Source: Polaribacter dokdonensis (GTDB taxonomy: Bacteria > Bacteroidota > Bacteroidia > Flavobacteriales > Flavobacteriaceae). From it: DNA of 64,000 nt. Position numbers and translations under genes: made by a program. The stretch is from NCBI RefSeq assembly GCF_024362345.1, contig NZ_CP101505.1, positions 2,005,501-2,069,500 on the forward strand. The letters are read 5' to 3'. Positions 47,040 through 55,479 of the stretch are shown here, one piece after another; positions within the stretch are counted from its first letter, which is position 1, and every line of letters begins with the position of its first letter. The notes beneath the pieces were generated by a model that saw only the letters and a program-made list of their open reading frames with translations, ran no database searches and was not told where the DNA came from.

Positions 47040-49286
47040 TTATTTTATTGTTAGTTGCTGATTAAACCATAAAATAGAAGCTTCTCCCTTCATTTTTGTA
47101 ATGATATCTACATCTCTAGAGTGACGTAAAGCATTTCTTAAATTAGCTACATCATTAAACTCAGAGGTTAAATTTTCCTTGTTTATAAATAATTCCTCAA
47201 ATAAACCCCAAAATACTTTTGATGTAATAATTTGCTGTAACTCTTGTAAATCTGAAAATTGCATCCAATATTTAGCATCATCTATATTTTGCTGAACTAA
47301 GTTTGGATTTTTCTTTTTTGCTCTATTTATTTTGAGAACTAATTTTTCATAAATATTTGAAGGTATTTTTTCTTTTATATCAATTCTTGATTTTAACTCT
47401 AATTTTTCTTCAATTATTTTTCTTAATGTTAGCTCTATAACTTCAATATCAGAGTTAATTTTCTTTAAGTGTTCTGGTAATTCAATTTTCTGTTCAATTA
47501 ATTTATTGTTTATTGTTTCTAAAATTGTGTGTTTTCTTTCTTCAATAAATTCGTTATAATCATCTACTGAGAAATTATTTCTTAACAGTATTTCAACAGC
47601 TTTTTTACTAATTAGATGTGTTTCTAAAACTCTATATACCTTTTCTTCATCATTATTATCAAACATATTTTTTATATAAACATTTGGTAAAGAATCTCTA
47701 ATTATTTTTCGATTGGTATCCCCAGAAATTGGTGTTCTATTTAAAATGGTATTTATTTTTTGACCAAGCTCATTTTCTTTTCCCCAACTTTTTGGAACAA
47801 TATGATGGTCATCTAAACCTTCATATTCTGGTAATTCAAAAGACTCCCAGTCTCTAGCTCCATTTAATATTATGAGATTAAAAATAGCCTTATAAATTGC
47901 AGAACCACTTCTTGTTTCTTTGTGTAGGTCTAAGCTTTTATAATTCGCAGCAAAATCTGTAACTGCTTCTAATTCTAAATCATCATCTTCAAACCATTTT
48001 TTTAAATCTATATAATCTTTGGTAGATGTACTCTCTACAGCACTAGAGTATCTATTTAAAAATATGGATGACCAATACCATTTTTTAATCTTAGAATGAA
48101 TATCTACTTTATTTTTTAAATCAGAGGTTTTTACATAATATTTAATAGCAGATAAACAAGGAACTATTGATGGGTAAGGAAGAAATTTTGCTGTGATTGC
48201 ACCAAATTCTCTTTGATTTTTAAGACTATCAAAACATTTATCTATTGCAGTAACTGCAGTATCCCAAAGTGAAACAAACTTTTCTTTATTCTCTATAAGA
48301 GTAATTTCTATATTTTGTCCATCTTTATCTTTTATTTTCTTTTTCTCTTGTGGAACTAAATAATATAAATACTTGGGACTGCAATAATTTTGTTTTATAA
48401 TAGACATTACCATTAAAATTTGAGTTTTAACCTCAAATCCAGGATAGGATAGGTCATCTAATTTCTTAGATGCATTTCTATACATATCTTTTAGATAAAT
48501 ATCTTCTTTTCTTGTAATAGAATTCAATAAATCAAAAGTGTCTAATGGTTTTCCTTTAGAGTTGATATGCGTAAAAATATCACACACTTTATTTAATTCT
48601 AGCTCTTTGGCTAAAGAAATGTAGCTTATTTGATAATTATTAAGTAAATCTGAAAAAGTTTCTCTAATTTTTAAAGCTGAGTCTGAATAAGCTTTATAAA
48701 TTTCTTTTTGCTCTTTATTCTCTTCATCATCTGCTTTTAGAGCCCAAAAATCTCTATATCCTTTAATCCAATCGTCAATACCCCAAGAGCCTTGTTGCAT
48801 TATTCCTAATGGAAATGTATGTGTTTCATATTGAAGTTTTGTCTCAGAGGCTAATTGATTGTAATAAATAGTTCTGCTATGATAATAGAAAGCTTCTTCA
48901 AATTCTTCTTTAATTAACTCACGTAAATTGATAAAGAAGTACATAGGATTTTTCCTATTTCTAAAATTTACATCTGGTTGAAAAAAAGCGTAATGCAATG
49001 CAGATAATCTTTGTTGACCATCTAACACAATATACTCTGGGTCAGATTGGTTTTCAAAAGCATATAAATTGGCACAACCTAATTTTTTATAGTTCTCTTT
49101 ATTACCTTCCCATAGCAGAAGTGTTCCAATATAATAATCCATAAAAATAGATTTTATTAAATCTCTTACATCCCAGGGTTGCCAATCAAACTCTCTTTGA
49201 AAGTCAGGAATTACAAATCTTCCTTTTTTAATTTCTTCTACAAGTTTTCCAAGGTGTATTTTTTCTGGTTTTTGTACATTTTTCAT
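47040..49286 (-). CDS. DUF262/HNH (GmrSD-like) protein embedded in the type I R-M operon
   Basis: 748 residues. The DUF262 domain shows IPDFQREFDW (26-35), the nucleotide-binding DGQQRLSAL (89-97) and INSKGKPLDTFDLL (241-254). An HNH-type DUF1524-like nuclease has HHIVPKSW (494-501) with Asn residues at 516 and 525. DUF262-DUF1524 proteins include the type IV enzyme GmrSD and SspE of phosphorothioate systems, where NTP binding drives nicking of foreign DNA. An extra C-terminal region (about 540-748) is rich in Lys/Glu helices and ends RNALRHSRDVDIITKM, a hint of a helical HEPN/Swt1-like or MAE_28990-like module. It overlaps the DUF2971 gene by 4 bp. Confidence 0.87.
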   Translation of the reverse strand: MKNVQKPEKIHLGKLVEEIKKGRFVIPDFQREFDWQPWDVRDLIKSIFMDYYIGTLLLWEGNKENYKKLGCANLYAFENQSDPEYIVLDGQQRLSALHYAFFQPDVNFRNRKNPMYFFINLRELIKEEFEEAFYYHSRTIYYNQLASETKLQYETHTFPLGIMQQGSWGIDDWIKGYRDFWALKADDEENKEQKEIYKAYSDSALKIRETFSDLLNNYQISYISLAKELELNKVCDIFTHINSKGKPLDTFDLLNSITRKEDIYLKDMYRNASKKLDDLSYPGFEVKTQILMVMSIIKQNYCSPKYLYYLVPQEKKKIKDKDGQNIEITLIENKEKFVSLWDTAVTAIDKCFDSLKNQREFGAITAKFLPYPSIVPCLSAIKYYVKTSDLKNKVDIHSKIKKWYWSSIFLNRYSSAVESTSTKDYIDLKKWFEDDDLELEAVTDFAANYKSLDLHKETRSGSAIYKAIFNLIILNGARDWESFELPEYEGLDDHHIVPKSWGKENELGQKINTILNRTPISGDTNRKIIRDSLPNVYIKNMFDNNDEEKVYRVLETHLISKKAVEILLRNNFSVDDYNEFIEERKHTILETINNKLIEQKIELPEHLKKINSDIEVIELTLRKIIEEKLELKSRIDIKEKIPSNIYEKLVLKINRAKKKNPNLVQQNIDDAKYWMQFSDLQELQQIITSKVFWGLFEELFINKENLTSEFNDVANLRNALRHSRDVDIITKMKGEASILWFNQQLTIK

Positions 49287-50122
49287 TTATTCCTTAATAT
49301 TTCTCTATTAATAATATCTAAAACAACTGACCAATCTACTTGTTTACTTTCATAAAATAGATGTGATTCATCATAGGTTAATTTATTATTGGTATCAAAA
49401 CCTTTTTCTAAGCCCAGTTTTTTCAACCTGTTTGTATAACAGTCTTTATTATACATGCTTCTAACCGTTGTATGCACTTTAAGATTGTCTAATTTTATGA
49501 ATTGATCCTCAATGGCTTTTTTATTATAAAAAAGTATTCTAAACTCATTCTCATGTTTATAGGATATATCTTTTGTGAAAAAAAGATTTTGCTGTTTAGT
49601 ATTCATCCCATAATCTACAAGACCAACTTCAAAATTCTCATTAAATTTTAATAAAGCTTGTTTCAAATCTGACCATTTAACAGAAATTCTAACACCCTCT
49701 TCATTATTACCATACAACCTCCACATAGCTCTATTTTCTTCTTCTATTGTATCCGTTTTGAACCAAGAGCTTATAAAAGTGGAATTTCTATTTTCATTAT
49801 AATTTTTTAATTTTAAAACTATATTTTTTAACACATCTAATCTAGTGTCAGTAAAAAAACTTAAGATTCCTGATAAATTTTCAATAGTACAACTATCATC
49901 AATCCCTCTATTGTAAAAAGCAATTGTTTCATCCATCCCTTTTTTAATTTTAGGATTTCTTAAATCCCAACCTTCTAGTGGGTCTTCGAAATTAATAGCT
50001 TTTGTAAATTTTAAGTTTAAAGCACCATTACTAAACATTTTCTCTAAGAAATTAGCATTAGAATACCTGTGTAACCAAAAATCTTCTTTTGCGTTATCCA
50101 TATTGAAAAATGTTCTTATCAT
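49283..50122 (-). CDS. DUF2971 family protein
   Basis: 279 residues matching DUF2971: an N-terminal FWLHRYSNANFLEKMFSNGALNLK and FEDPLEGWD, a middle FISSWFKTDTIEEENRAMWRLYG and a C-terminal KHENEFRILFYNK. The family occurs often in defence islands but its activity is not known to me. The start lies 45 bp after the 609-aa gene, and its end overlaps the DUF262 gene by 4 bp, so the two are translationally coupled. An alternative in-frame start at residue 8 (ATG of MDNAKED) is possible. Confidence 0.8.
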   Translation of the reverse strand: MIRTFFNMDNAKEDFWLHRYSNANFLEKMFSNGALNLKFTKAINFEDPLEGWDLRNPKIKKGMDETIAFYNRGIDDSCTIENLSGILSFFTDTRLDVLKNIVLKLKNYNENRNSTFISSWFKTDTIEEENRAMWRLYGNNEEGVRISVKWSDLKQALLKFNENFEVGLVDYGMNTKQQNLFFTKDISYKHENEFRILFYNKKAIEDQFIKLDNLKVHTTVRSMYNKDCYTNRLKKLGLEKGFDTNNKLTYDESHLFYESKQVDWSVVLDIINREILRNK

Positions 50123-50167
50123 CTTAAACCGCTTAAAAAAAAATTAAAATTCTCCTAATTCGTTAAT

Positions 50168-51997
50168 TTATTTAATACCTAACTTCATTTTTTCTATGTT
50201 AACAAGCTCCATTTTTTCCAATACATCTGATGTTTGACTTTTAATATAATCTTGTGTTTTTTTTGTTTCTTCTGTTATAAATTTTGAAATATTAGTTATA
50301 GCAATATGTCTCTTCTTAACAACTTTTTTTATTAACTGCTCAATTTTTAAGCGTTGTTCTTCTTCTAATTTTACACGTTCTAATTCACGCTCAGATAAAA
50401 ATTTAATTGTTTCTTCCTTAAGTAAGCCATACTCAGAAAAAACTTTAATTAACTCAACTCCATTTTTTTTAAACTTAGATTCGAGGAAATTGTTAAGCTT
50501 AGCTTTCATTTCATTTAAGCTCTTAATGGCTTTGTTACATGAGAAATCTTCTGCAGTTGGAAAAAATATAGCCATTAAATAATTTTTCTTATTTTTTTCT
50601 AAGTCTATACTAGCTATATAGATGTTTATTTCACGAATTCCTACTGTACACATATCATGCAATTCTTCTTTAGATACTTCGAATTGTTTTTTTCTAAAGC
50701 TCTTAATCTTATCGTTTAATAATAAAATTTCTTTTTTTGCATTTTCCTTCTCTTTATAAACAACTCTACTTTCTGCACTTTTAAACTCAAATATTTTTGA
50801 GTTTGTTTTTTTTATGGCTCTATTTTTTTTAAAATTAAAACTACTTAATGCACTGCTATAGTTATCAAAAGCTTTTTTAAAAGAGCGTTTTTTAACTGAA
50901 TCAGATGCCTTTCTTCCTAGTATTGCACCACCTATACCACCAAGTAATCCTCCTACAACTGTTCCTACTCCAGGAAAAATTAAAGACCCTAATGCTGCAC
51001 CTCCATAAGCACCTGTTGTACCTCCACCCCCAGTACCTGCAACATCTAGCCCTATGTTTTTTGATGCATTTAATAAAGATGTATGTCCCTTAGTAATTAA
51101 GTCAATTTCTCTAAAGCTAGAAAGACCTGCTGTTATTACTGGAACATAAGTTTCAAAAACATCTACTGCTCCAGATAAAAAATCAGTGGCTTGCTCTGTT
51201 TGACTCATAATTTGTTCTCCAGAAATAGAAGGGTCTACAACTATAAGATTTTCTTGCCCTTCAATAAGTGCTTTATTTAATTCCTCTACACCAGCTTCAC
51301 TACCAACATTAATGGCATTTTCAGGAATATTTGCCACATCTCCAGGAATGATTACTGGTATATCTGGATAATTATTAAAATGTTGACTTAATGAATTTGC
51401 ATCTGCTACAGTTTTAACATTCATTTCATGTCCACTTACTAATAAATCCCAACCTGATTGGTTTGATTCTCCTGCCCACTGCACATCTAATCCTTTATCT
51501 TGTAAACTATTTGCTGCATATGCTTCCCCAATATGACCTCCAACTTTGCTTATTCCTTGGTTTGAAAAGCCATCCCAAAAATTATGGTCGTATGTTTGCA
51601 CTTTGGTTGATAAGTCTGCAATGTTTTCTAAATTCTCACCAGATAACTTAGACATGCCTTCATAAACATATTCATCTACAGCTTGATAAGCTTGATACAC
51701 ATCTTGCCCTAAAAACAATGCTGCTTCAGAACCAGCAGCAATGAATGGAGCATTACTTTTTAAGAAGTTTGCGTTGATATCTTCAAAAGACTTTTTTAGT
51801 TCATTTGTAAGACTGTAATGCTCTTTAAAATTAGTAGACTCTTTATGTATTTCCTCTATTTTATTTCGATACTCTAAAAGTACTACTGAGGTATTATAAG
51901 TTTTTGGTAGATACTCTTTTTCTGTGTTTTTTATTTTAACAGCATGTTTGTGTTTTAACCACAACCTGTAAGGTAATATGTAATCTATCCAACTCAA
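50168..51997 (-). CDS. Unknown 609-aa protein: nuclease-like motif, glycine zipper, coiled coils
   Basis: I do not recognise a named family. Residues about 1-130 are helical. Residues 153-197 read G-H-I-GE(158)-A-Y..L...G followed by SGWD(184)LLV and MNVK(195)TV, the order E...D...xVK seen in PD-(D/E)xK-fold proteins such as the YraN type (with Asn193 where Glu is usual). Residues 321-361 form a glycine zipper (GGGGTTGAYGGAALGSL and FPGVGTVVGGLLGGIGGA), likely to insert in membranes. Residues 370-609 are Lys/Glu-rich coiled coils with an embedded CTVGIREINIYIASIDLEKN segment. It overlaps the hsdS gene by 4 bp, so it is coupled to specificity-subunit synthesis. A membrane-acting effector linked to nucleic-acid sensing is an inference. 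Confidence 0.72.
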   Translation of the reverse strand: MSWIDYILPYRLWLKHKHAVKIKNTEKEYLPKTYNTSVVLLEYRNKIEEIHKESTNFKEHYSLTNELKKSFEDINANFLKSNAPFIAAGSEAALFLGQDVYQAYQAVDEYVYEGMSKLSGENLENIADLSTKVQTYDHNFWDGFSNQGISKVGGHIGEAYAANSLQDKGLDVQWAGESNQSGWDLLVSGHEMNVKTVADANSLSQHFNNYPDIPVIIPGDVANIPENAINVGSEAGVEELNKALIEGQENLIVVDPSISGEQIMSQTEQATDFLSGAVDVFETYVPVITAGLSSFREIDLITKGHTSLLNASKNIGLDVAGTGGGGTTGAYGGAALGSLIFPGVGTVVGGLLGGIGGAILGRKASDSVKKRSFKKAFDNYSSALSSFNFKKNRAIKKTNSKIFEFKSAESRVVYKEKENAKKEILLLNDKIKSFRKKQFEVSKEELHDMCTVGIREINIYIASIDLEKNKKNYLMAIFFPTAEDFSCNKAIKSLNEMKAKLNNFLESKFKKNGVELIKVFSEYGLLKEETIKFLSERELERVKLEEEQRLKIEQLIKKVVKKRHIAITNISKFITEETKKTQDYIKSQTSDVLEKMELVNIEKMKLGIK

Positions 51998-53187
51998 GAG
52001 GTAATAGTATTTAAATTTTTAACCCTAACCTGACCACTCATTAATTTTGGTAATAAAGTATCTCTGGTTTTTTTAAGGGATTGGATTTGGGAATTGTTAA
52101 TAGCTAGTTTTTCATAAAAGGGCATAACCATATCTGTAAATTTTTGAAGTAATACTTTATTTGGCATTATTACTTCAAAATTTCTTACTTTACCTACATT
52201 TAACATTAGCATACCTGTAGAACCTGTTATTTCATTTTCAAGTCTGAATTGACCTGTTTTTGATGCCAATACTTGATAAATATAAAAACTTAGTTCTTTT
52301 TCAAACCTCAAAATAGAAATATGTTGGTCTGCAACTACATTAACAGTTTCTTCAGTATAAAAATGAACTCTGCCTAAAGTTCCTTGACCTAAGGAATTTA
52401 ATAAAATATCATGTTTTTTTATAAACTTATTTTCTGGAACAATAGTATCGTCTGCATAATATTTAAAATGTTGCTTTTCTAAATACCTCCCTTTATTAAC
52501 CTTTTGATTTAAATTAATTAAATTACTTTTTTCAACATATTTAGTGGTAAATCCTCTTGTTATTTCATTCGAAACATTTTCCAAAGTATCAACTCTCCAA
52601 CCCTCAGGTAACTCATCACCAATTTGGTATTTACCAAACCATTCTTTAAAAATAGTTTGAGCCATAGTTTCTAAGGTTTTGTTTTGGGCTTGAAGTAACG
52701 CTATTTTATCATCAAATGCTGTTAATACTTTTGCAATGGCTTTTTGTTCTTTAGTTGATTTTGAGATTAAAATAGGAATATCAACTAAATTTCCTTTTGA
52801 TAGTTTTGGCTGTACAGCTCCAGTTATGAAACCTGAAACGTTTAATTTCTTAAAATATAATTCTAGATATTTAGTTAAATGTTCTGATTTACCTTTTGTT
52901 ATATGTGCGTGATTATTAACCCAAAACTTGCCTTTGGCTATAAAAGCTATAGGAGTGTTTCTAGTGTTTAAATTCTCACCATCTTCTGAAATTAACAAAA
53001 ACTCACCATCAAAAATATAATCATCTATATAATCAACAATATTAGAAGCTCCATAGTATGGATAATCACCTTTCCTTTTACTTCTAGTTTTAGTACTTAA
53101 TGGTATTCTTTTATGATTATATATATCAATGAGTTCACCTAAATTAATTACCTCCCAACCTTTTGGTATATTATTTTCAACCCCCAT
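51994..53187 (-). CDS. hsdS: Type I restriction-modification specificity subunit S
   Basis: 397 residues with two target-recognition domains (about 8-145 and 200-340), each followed by a conserved helical spacer: QKAIAKVLTAFDDKIALLQAQNKTLETMAQTIFKEWF (split here by function, near 151-187) and LQKFTDMVMPFYEKL with LKKTRDTLLPKLMSGQ near 345-390. It sets the bipartite DNA target for methylation and cleavage. It lies 2 bp after hsdM and overlaps the 609-aa gene. No inverted repeats or partner hsdS fragments for phase variation were found. Confidence 0.94.
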   Translation of the reverse strand: MGVENNIPKGWEVINLGELIDIYNHKRIPLSTKTRSKRKGDYPYYGASNIVDYIDDYIFDGEFLLISEDGENLNTRNTPIAFIAKGKFWVNNHAHITKGKSEHLTKYLELYFKKLNVSGFITGAVQPKLSKGNLVDIPILISKSTKEQKAIAKVLTAFDDKIALLQAQNKTLETMAQTIFKEWFGKYQIGDELPEGWRVDTLENVSNEITRGFTTKYVEKSNLINLNQKVNKGRYLEKQHFKYYADDTIVPENKFIKKHDILLNSLGQGTLGRVHFYTEETVNVVADQHISILRFEKELSFYIYQVLASKTGQFRLENEITGSTGMLMLNVGKVRNFEVIMPNKVLLQKFTDMVMPFYEKLAINNSQIQSLKKTRDTLLPKLMSGQVRVKNLNTITS

Positions 53188-53189
53188 AC

Positions 53190-54701
53190 TTATATATTTA
53201 CCCCAATATTAGCAAGTTGTTCTTTAATTTCTTGGTTCAACTCAGCTTCTTTATCCATTTGCTCTTTTAAAGTAGCAGACAAATCTGCCATTTTATCTTC
53301 AAAAGGGATACCATCATCTTCTTCATCTGGTATGCCCACATATCTACCAGGAGTTAGCACGTGTTTGTGTTTTTGTACTTCTTCTATTGTTGCAGATTTA
53401 CAGTAGCCTTTTACATCTTCGTAACTTTCACCTTTACGCCAATTATGGTAGGTTTCAGTAATAAGATCTATATCTTCTTCTGCTAAATCTCTGTGAACTC
53501 TATCTTTCATATAGCCCATTTCTGAGGCATCTATAAATAAAATTTCTTTGCTATGGTTAGCTTTTTCTCTTCGTAGGTACCAAATACAAGCAGGTATGCC
53601 TGTGTTATAAAATAGTTGCTTAGGTAAAGCTACTATACACTCTACCAAATCTTGCTCTACTAAGTTTTCTCTTATTTTGCCTTCACCAGAAGTATTAGAA
53701 CTTAAAGAACCATTAGCTAATACTGTTGCCATTACTCCTGTTGGTGCTAAATGATACAGCATATGCATCATCCAACCATAGTTGGCATTACCATTTGGTG
53801 GTGCTCCAAATTTCCAACGTGCATCTTCTTGCAATATGTTAATTCCCCAGTCTTTTTGGTTAAAAGGTGGGTTAGCTAATATGTAATCTGCTTTTAAATC
53901 TGGGTGCGCATCTTTTAAAAAAGAGCCTTCTGTGTTCCAGACCACAAACTCAGAGTTAATGTTTCTAATGGCAAGGTTCATTTTAGAAAGCTTCCAAGTA
54001 GTTTGGTTACTTTCTTGTCCATAAACAGTAATATCAGAAATTTTTCCTTGATGTTCTGTAACAAATTTTTCACTCATTACAAACATACCTCCAGAACCAC
54101 AAGCAGGGTCATACACTCTACCTTTATAAGGTTCTATCATTTCTACCATAAGCTTTACAATAGCTTTTGGAGTGTAGAATTGCCCTCCTTTTTTACCTTC
54201 TGCATTTGCAAATTCTCCTAGAAAATACTCATATACTCTACCAAATAAATCTTTAGATTTTTCATTTTCAGCCTGTAATTCTGTATTGGAAATTAAATCA
54301 ATCAATTGCCCTAAAGAAGCTTTGTCTAAATTAGCTTTTCCATATACTTTAGGCAGTACATTTTTAAGCTCTTTATTTTCACTTTCTATAGCATCCATAG
54401 CTTCATCTATAATCTGACCAATAGTTGGCAACTTAGCATTGTTATGGATGTGAGACCACCTTGCAGTTTGTGGTACAAAGAATACATTTTCTGCTAAATA
54501 CTCATCTCTATCTTCTGGATCTGACCATTCGTCTGCTTCTAATTTTTGATAGAGCTCATCAAAACTTTCAGATATATATTTGATAAAGACTAAACCAAGA
54601 ACTACATATTTATATTCTGCTGCGTCAATATTTTTACGCAACTTATCTGCAGCTTTAAACAATTGTTGTTCAAAACTGACTGTGTTGTTTTTTTTTGCCA
54701 T
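53190..54701 (-). CDS. hsdM: Type I restriction-modification DNA methyltransferase subunit M
   Basis: 503 residues. The N-terminal helical HsdM_N domain spans about 10-145. The N6-adenine methylase has the SAM motif DPACGSGGMFV (198-208) and the catalytic NPPF (277-280), with the preceding GGQFYTPKAIVKLMV typical of type I M subunits. It methylates adenine in the site set by HsdS and protects the host. First gene of the operon. The 112 bp upstream contain an 18-bp motif (54776-54793) shared with the region before the small island gene at 59826. Confidence 0.96.
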   Translation of the reverse strand: MAKKNNTVSFEQQLFKAADKLRKNIDAAEYKYVVLGLVFIKYISESFDELYQKLEADEWSDPEDRDEYLAENVFFVPQTARWSHIHNNAKLPTIGQIIDEAMDAIESENKELKNVLPKVYGKANLDKASLGQLIDLISNTELQAENEKSKDLFGRVYEYFLGEFANAEGKKGGQFYTPKAIVKLMVEMIEPYKGRVYDPACGSGGMFVMSEKFVTEHQGKISDITVYGQESNQTTWKLSKMNLAIRNINSEFVVWNTEGSFLKDAHPDLKADYILANPPFNQKDWGINILQEDARWKFGAPPNGNANYGWMMHMLYHLAPTGVMATVLANGSLSSNTSGEGKIRENLVEQDLVECIVALPKQLFYNTGIPACIWYLRREKANHSKEILFIDASEMGYMKDRVHRDLAEEDIDLITETYHNWRKGESYEDVKGYCKSATIEEVQKHKHVLTPGRYVGIPDEEDDGIPFEDKMADLSATLKEQMDKEAELNQEIKEQLANIGVNI

Positions 54702-54775
54702 TAAGTAGTGTAATTAATACAATTTTTGAATTTAAAGTTAAGAAAGTTAATTGGAATAAAGAAAGGATTTAAATT

Positions 54776-54793
54776 AAAAGAAGGTGATGAAAG
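54776..54793 (-). promoter_or_regulatory. Shared 18-bp motif upstream of hsdM
   Basis: AAAAGAAGGTGATGAAAG on plus matches TAAAGAAGGTGATTAAAG at 60244-60261 at 16 of 18 positions. The copies lie 75 and 50 bp upstream of the first minus-strand gene of two transcription units. Possible common regulator site within the island. It could be chance in AT-rich DNA. Confidence 0.35.
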
Positions 54794-54813
54794 ACACCAC
54801 CCTCTCTAAGCCT

Positions 54814-55479
54814 CTAACTTTTAGCGTATTTCCATTTAAACCCACCACAACTTTTTCTTTCCCCTCTGCACACTTTGGCAATGCTTGTTTTATTAAAACC
54901 AGTTTGCTTTGATGCTTCTGACACAGAATTGAATTCTTTTACAAAGTTTTCTTTTATAGTATATTGAACTACTTTTTTTTTCCTTTTATCTTTTGGTAAA
55001 GGAAATTTATCATAACAATCATAGCTCCAATAAAAGCCACCTGCAGAATTATTTACATTTAGACATACACTTGACAAGTTTTGTTTGGTTAAGTTTATTA
55101 CAGCTCCTGCAATGGTTAAATTAGGATACTTATTTAACAACAAACCTGTTTTAATATCATATTGATACACAGTTTTTTTAATTTCTCCACCTTGAGACTG
55201 GTTGTACCCTTCTTCTTTTGAATTATACTTTAAAATATATTCTTTTTCTTTATTAGCTAATTCATTAGAAGTTGTGGCTGTATCAATTTGCTCCCACTTA
55301 AAAGCATTTACTCCATGAGTTGCAATTGCATGCTGAAATGCATAGCTTTTACCTTTCTTAGATTTTGCTAGATGATCCTTTTTTCTTTCTTCTAAAGTTT
55401 TTTCCGTAATCCCTATGTAACATTTATTATTTTGCTTATTCTGAACCCTATATACAATCTTGTTATTTATCTTTTTCAT
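54814..55479 (-). CDS. GIY-YIG endonuclease with two NUMOD1-type DNA-binding repeats
   Basis: 221 residues. The GIY-YIG domain (about 5-95) reads VYRVQNKQNNKCYIG, then catalytic-type Arg in TLEERKKDH and Glu in NELANKEKEYI, ending EEGYNQSQGG. Two NUMOD1-like repeats follow: VYQYDIKTGLLLNKYPNL (near 105) and VVQYTIKENFVKEFNSV (near 170), each with a helix-turn-helix-like tail ending GGF-x-W. This is the layout of phage-type homing endonucleases. It shares one base with the stop of the upstream gene (TAATG). It may promote spread of the element or attack invading DNA. Confidence 0.88.
   Translation of the reverse strand: MKKINNKIVYRVQNKQNNKCYIGITEKTLEERKKDHLAKSKKGKSYAFQHAIATHGVNAFKWEQIDTATTSNELANKEKEYILKYNSKEEGYNQSQGGEIKKTVYQYDIKTGLLLNKYPNLTIAGAVINLTKQNLSSVCLNVNNSAGGFYWSYDCYDKFPLPKDKRKKKVVQYTIKENFVKEFNSVSEASKQTGFNKTSIAKVCRGERKSCGGFKWKYAKS

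Noticed and set aside
50905..51093. His/Leu-rich open frame on plus
   Set aside because: It is the antisense of the glycine zipper of the 609-aa protein.
51994..53187. Phase-variable shufflon at hsdS
   Set aside because: Only one hsdS, no silent partial copies, no inverted repeats and no dedicated invertase nearby.
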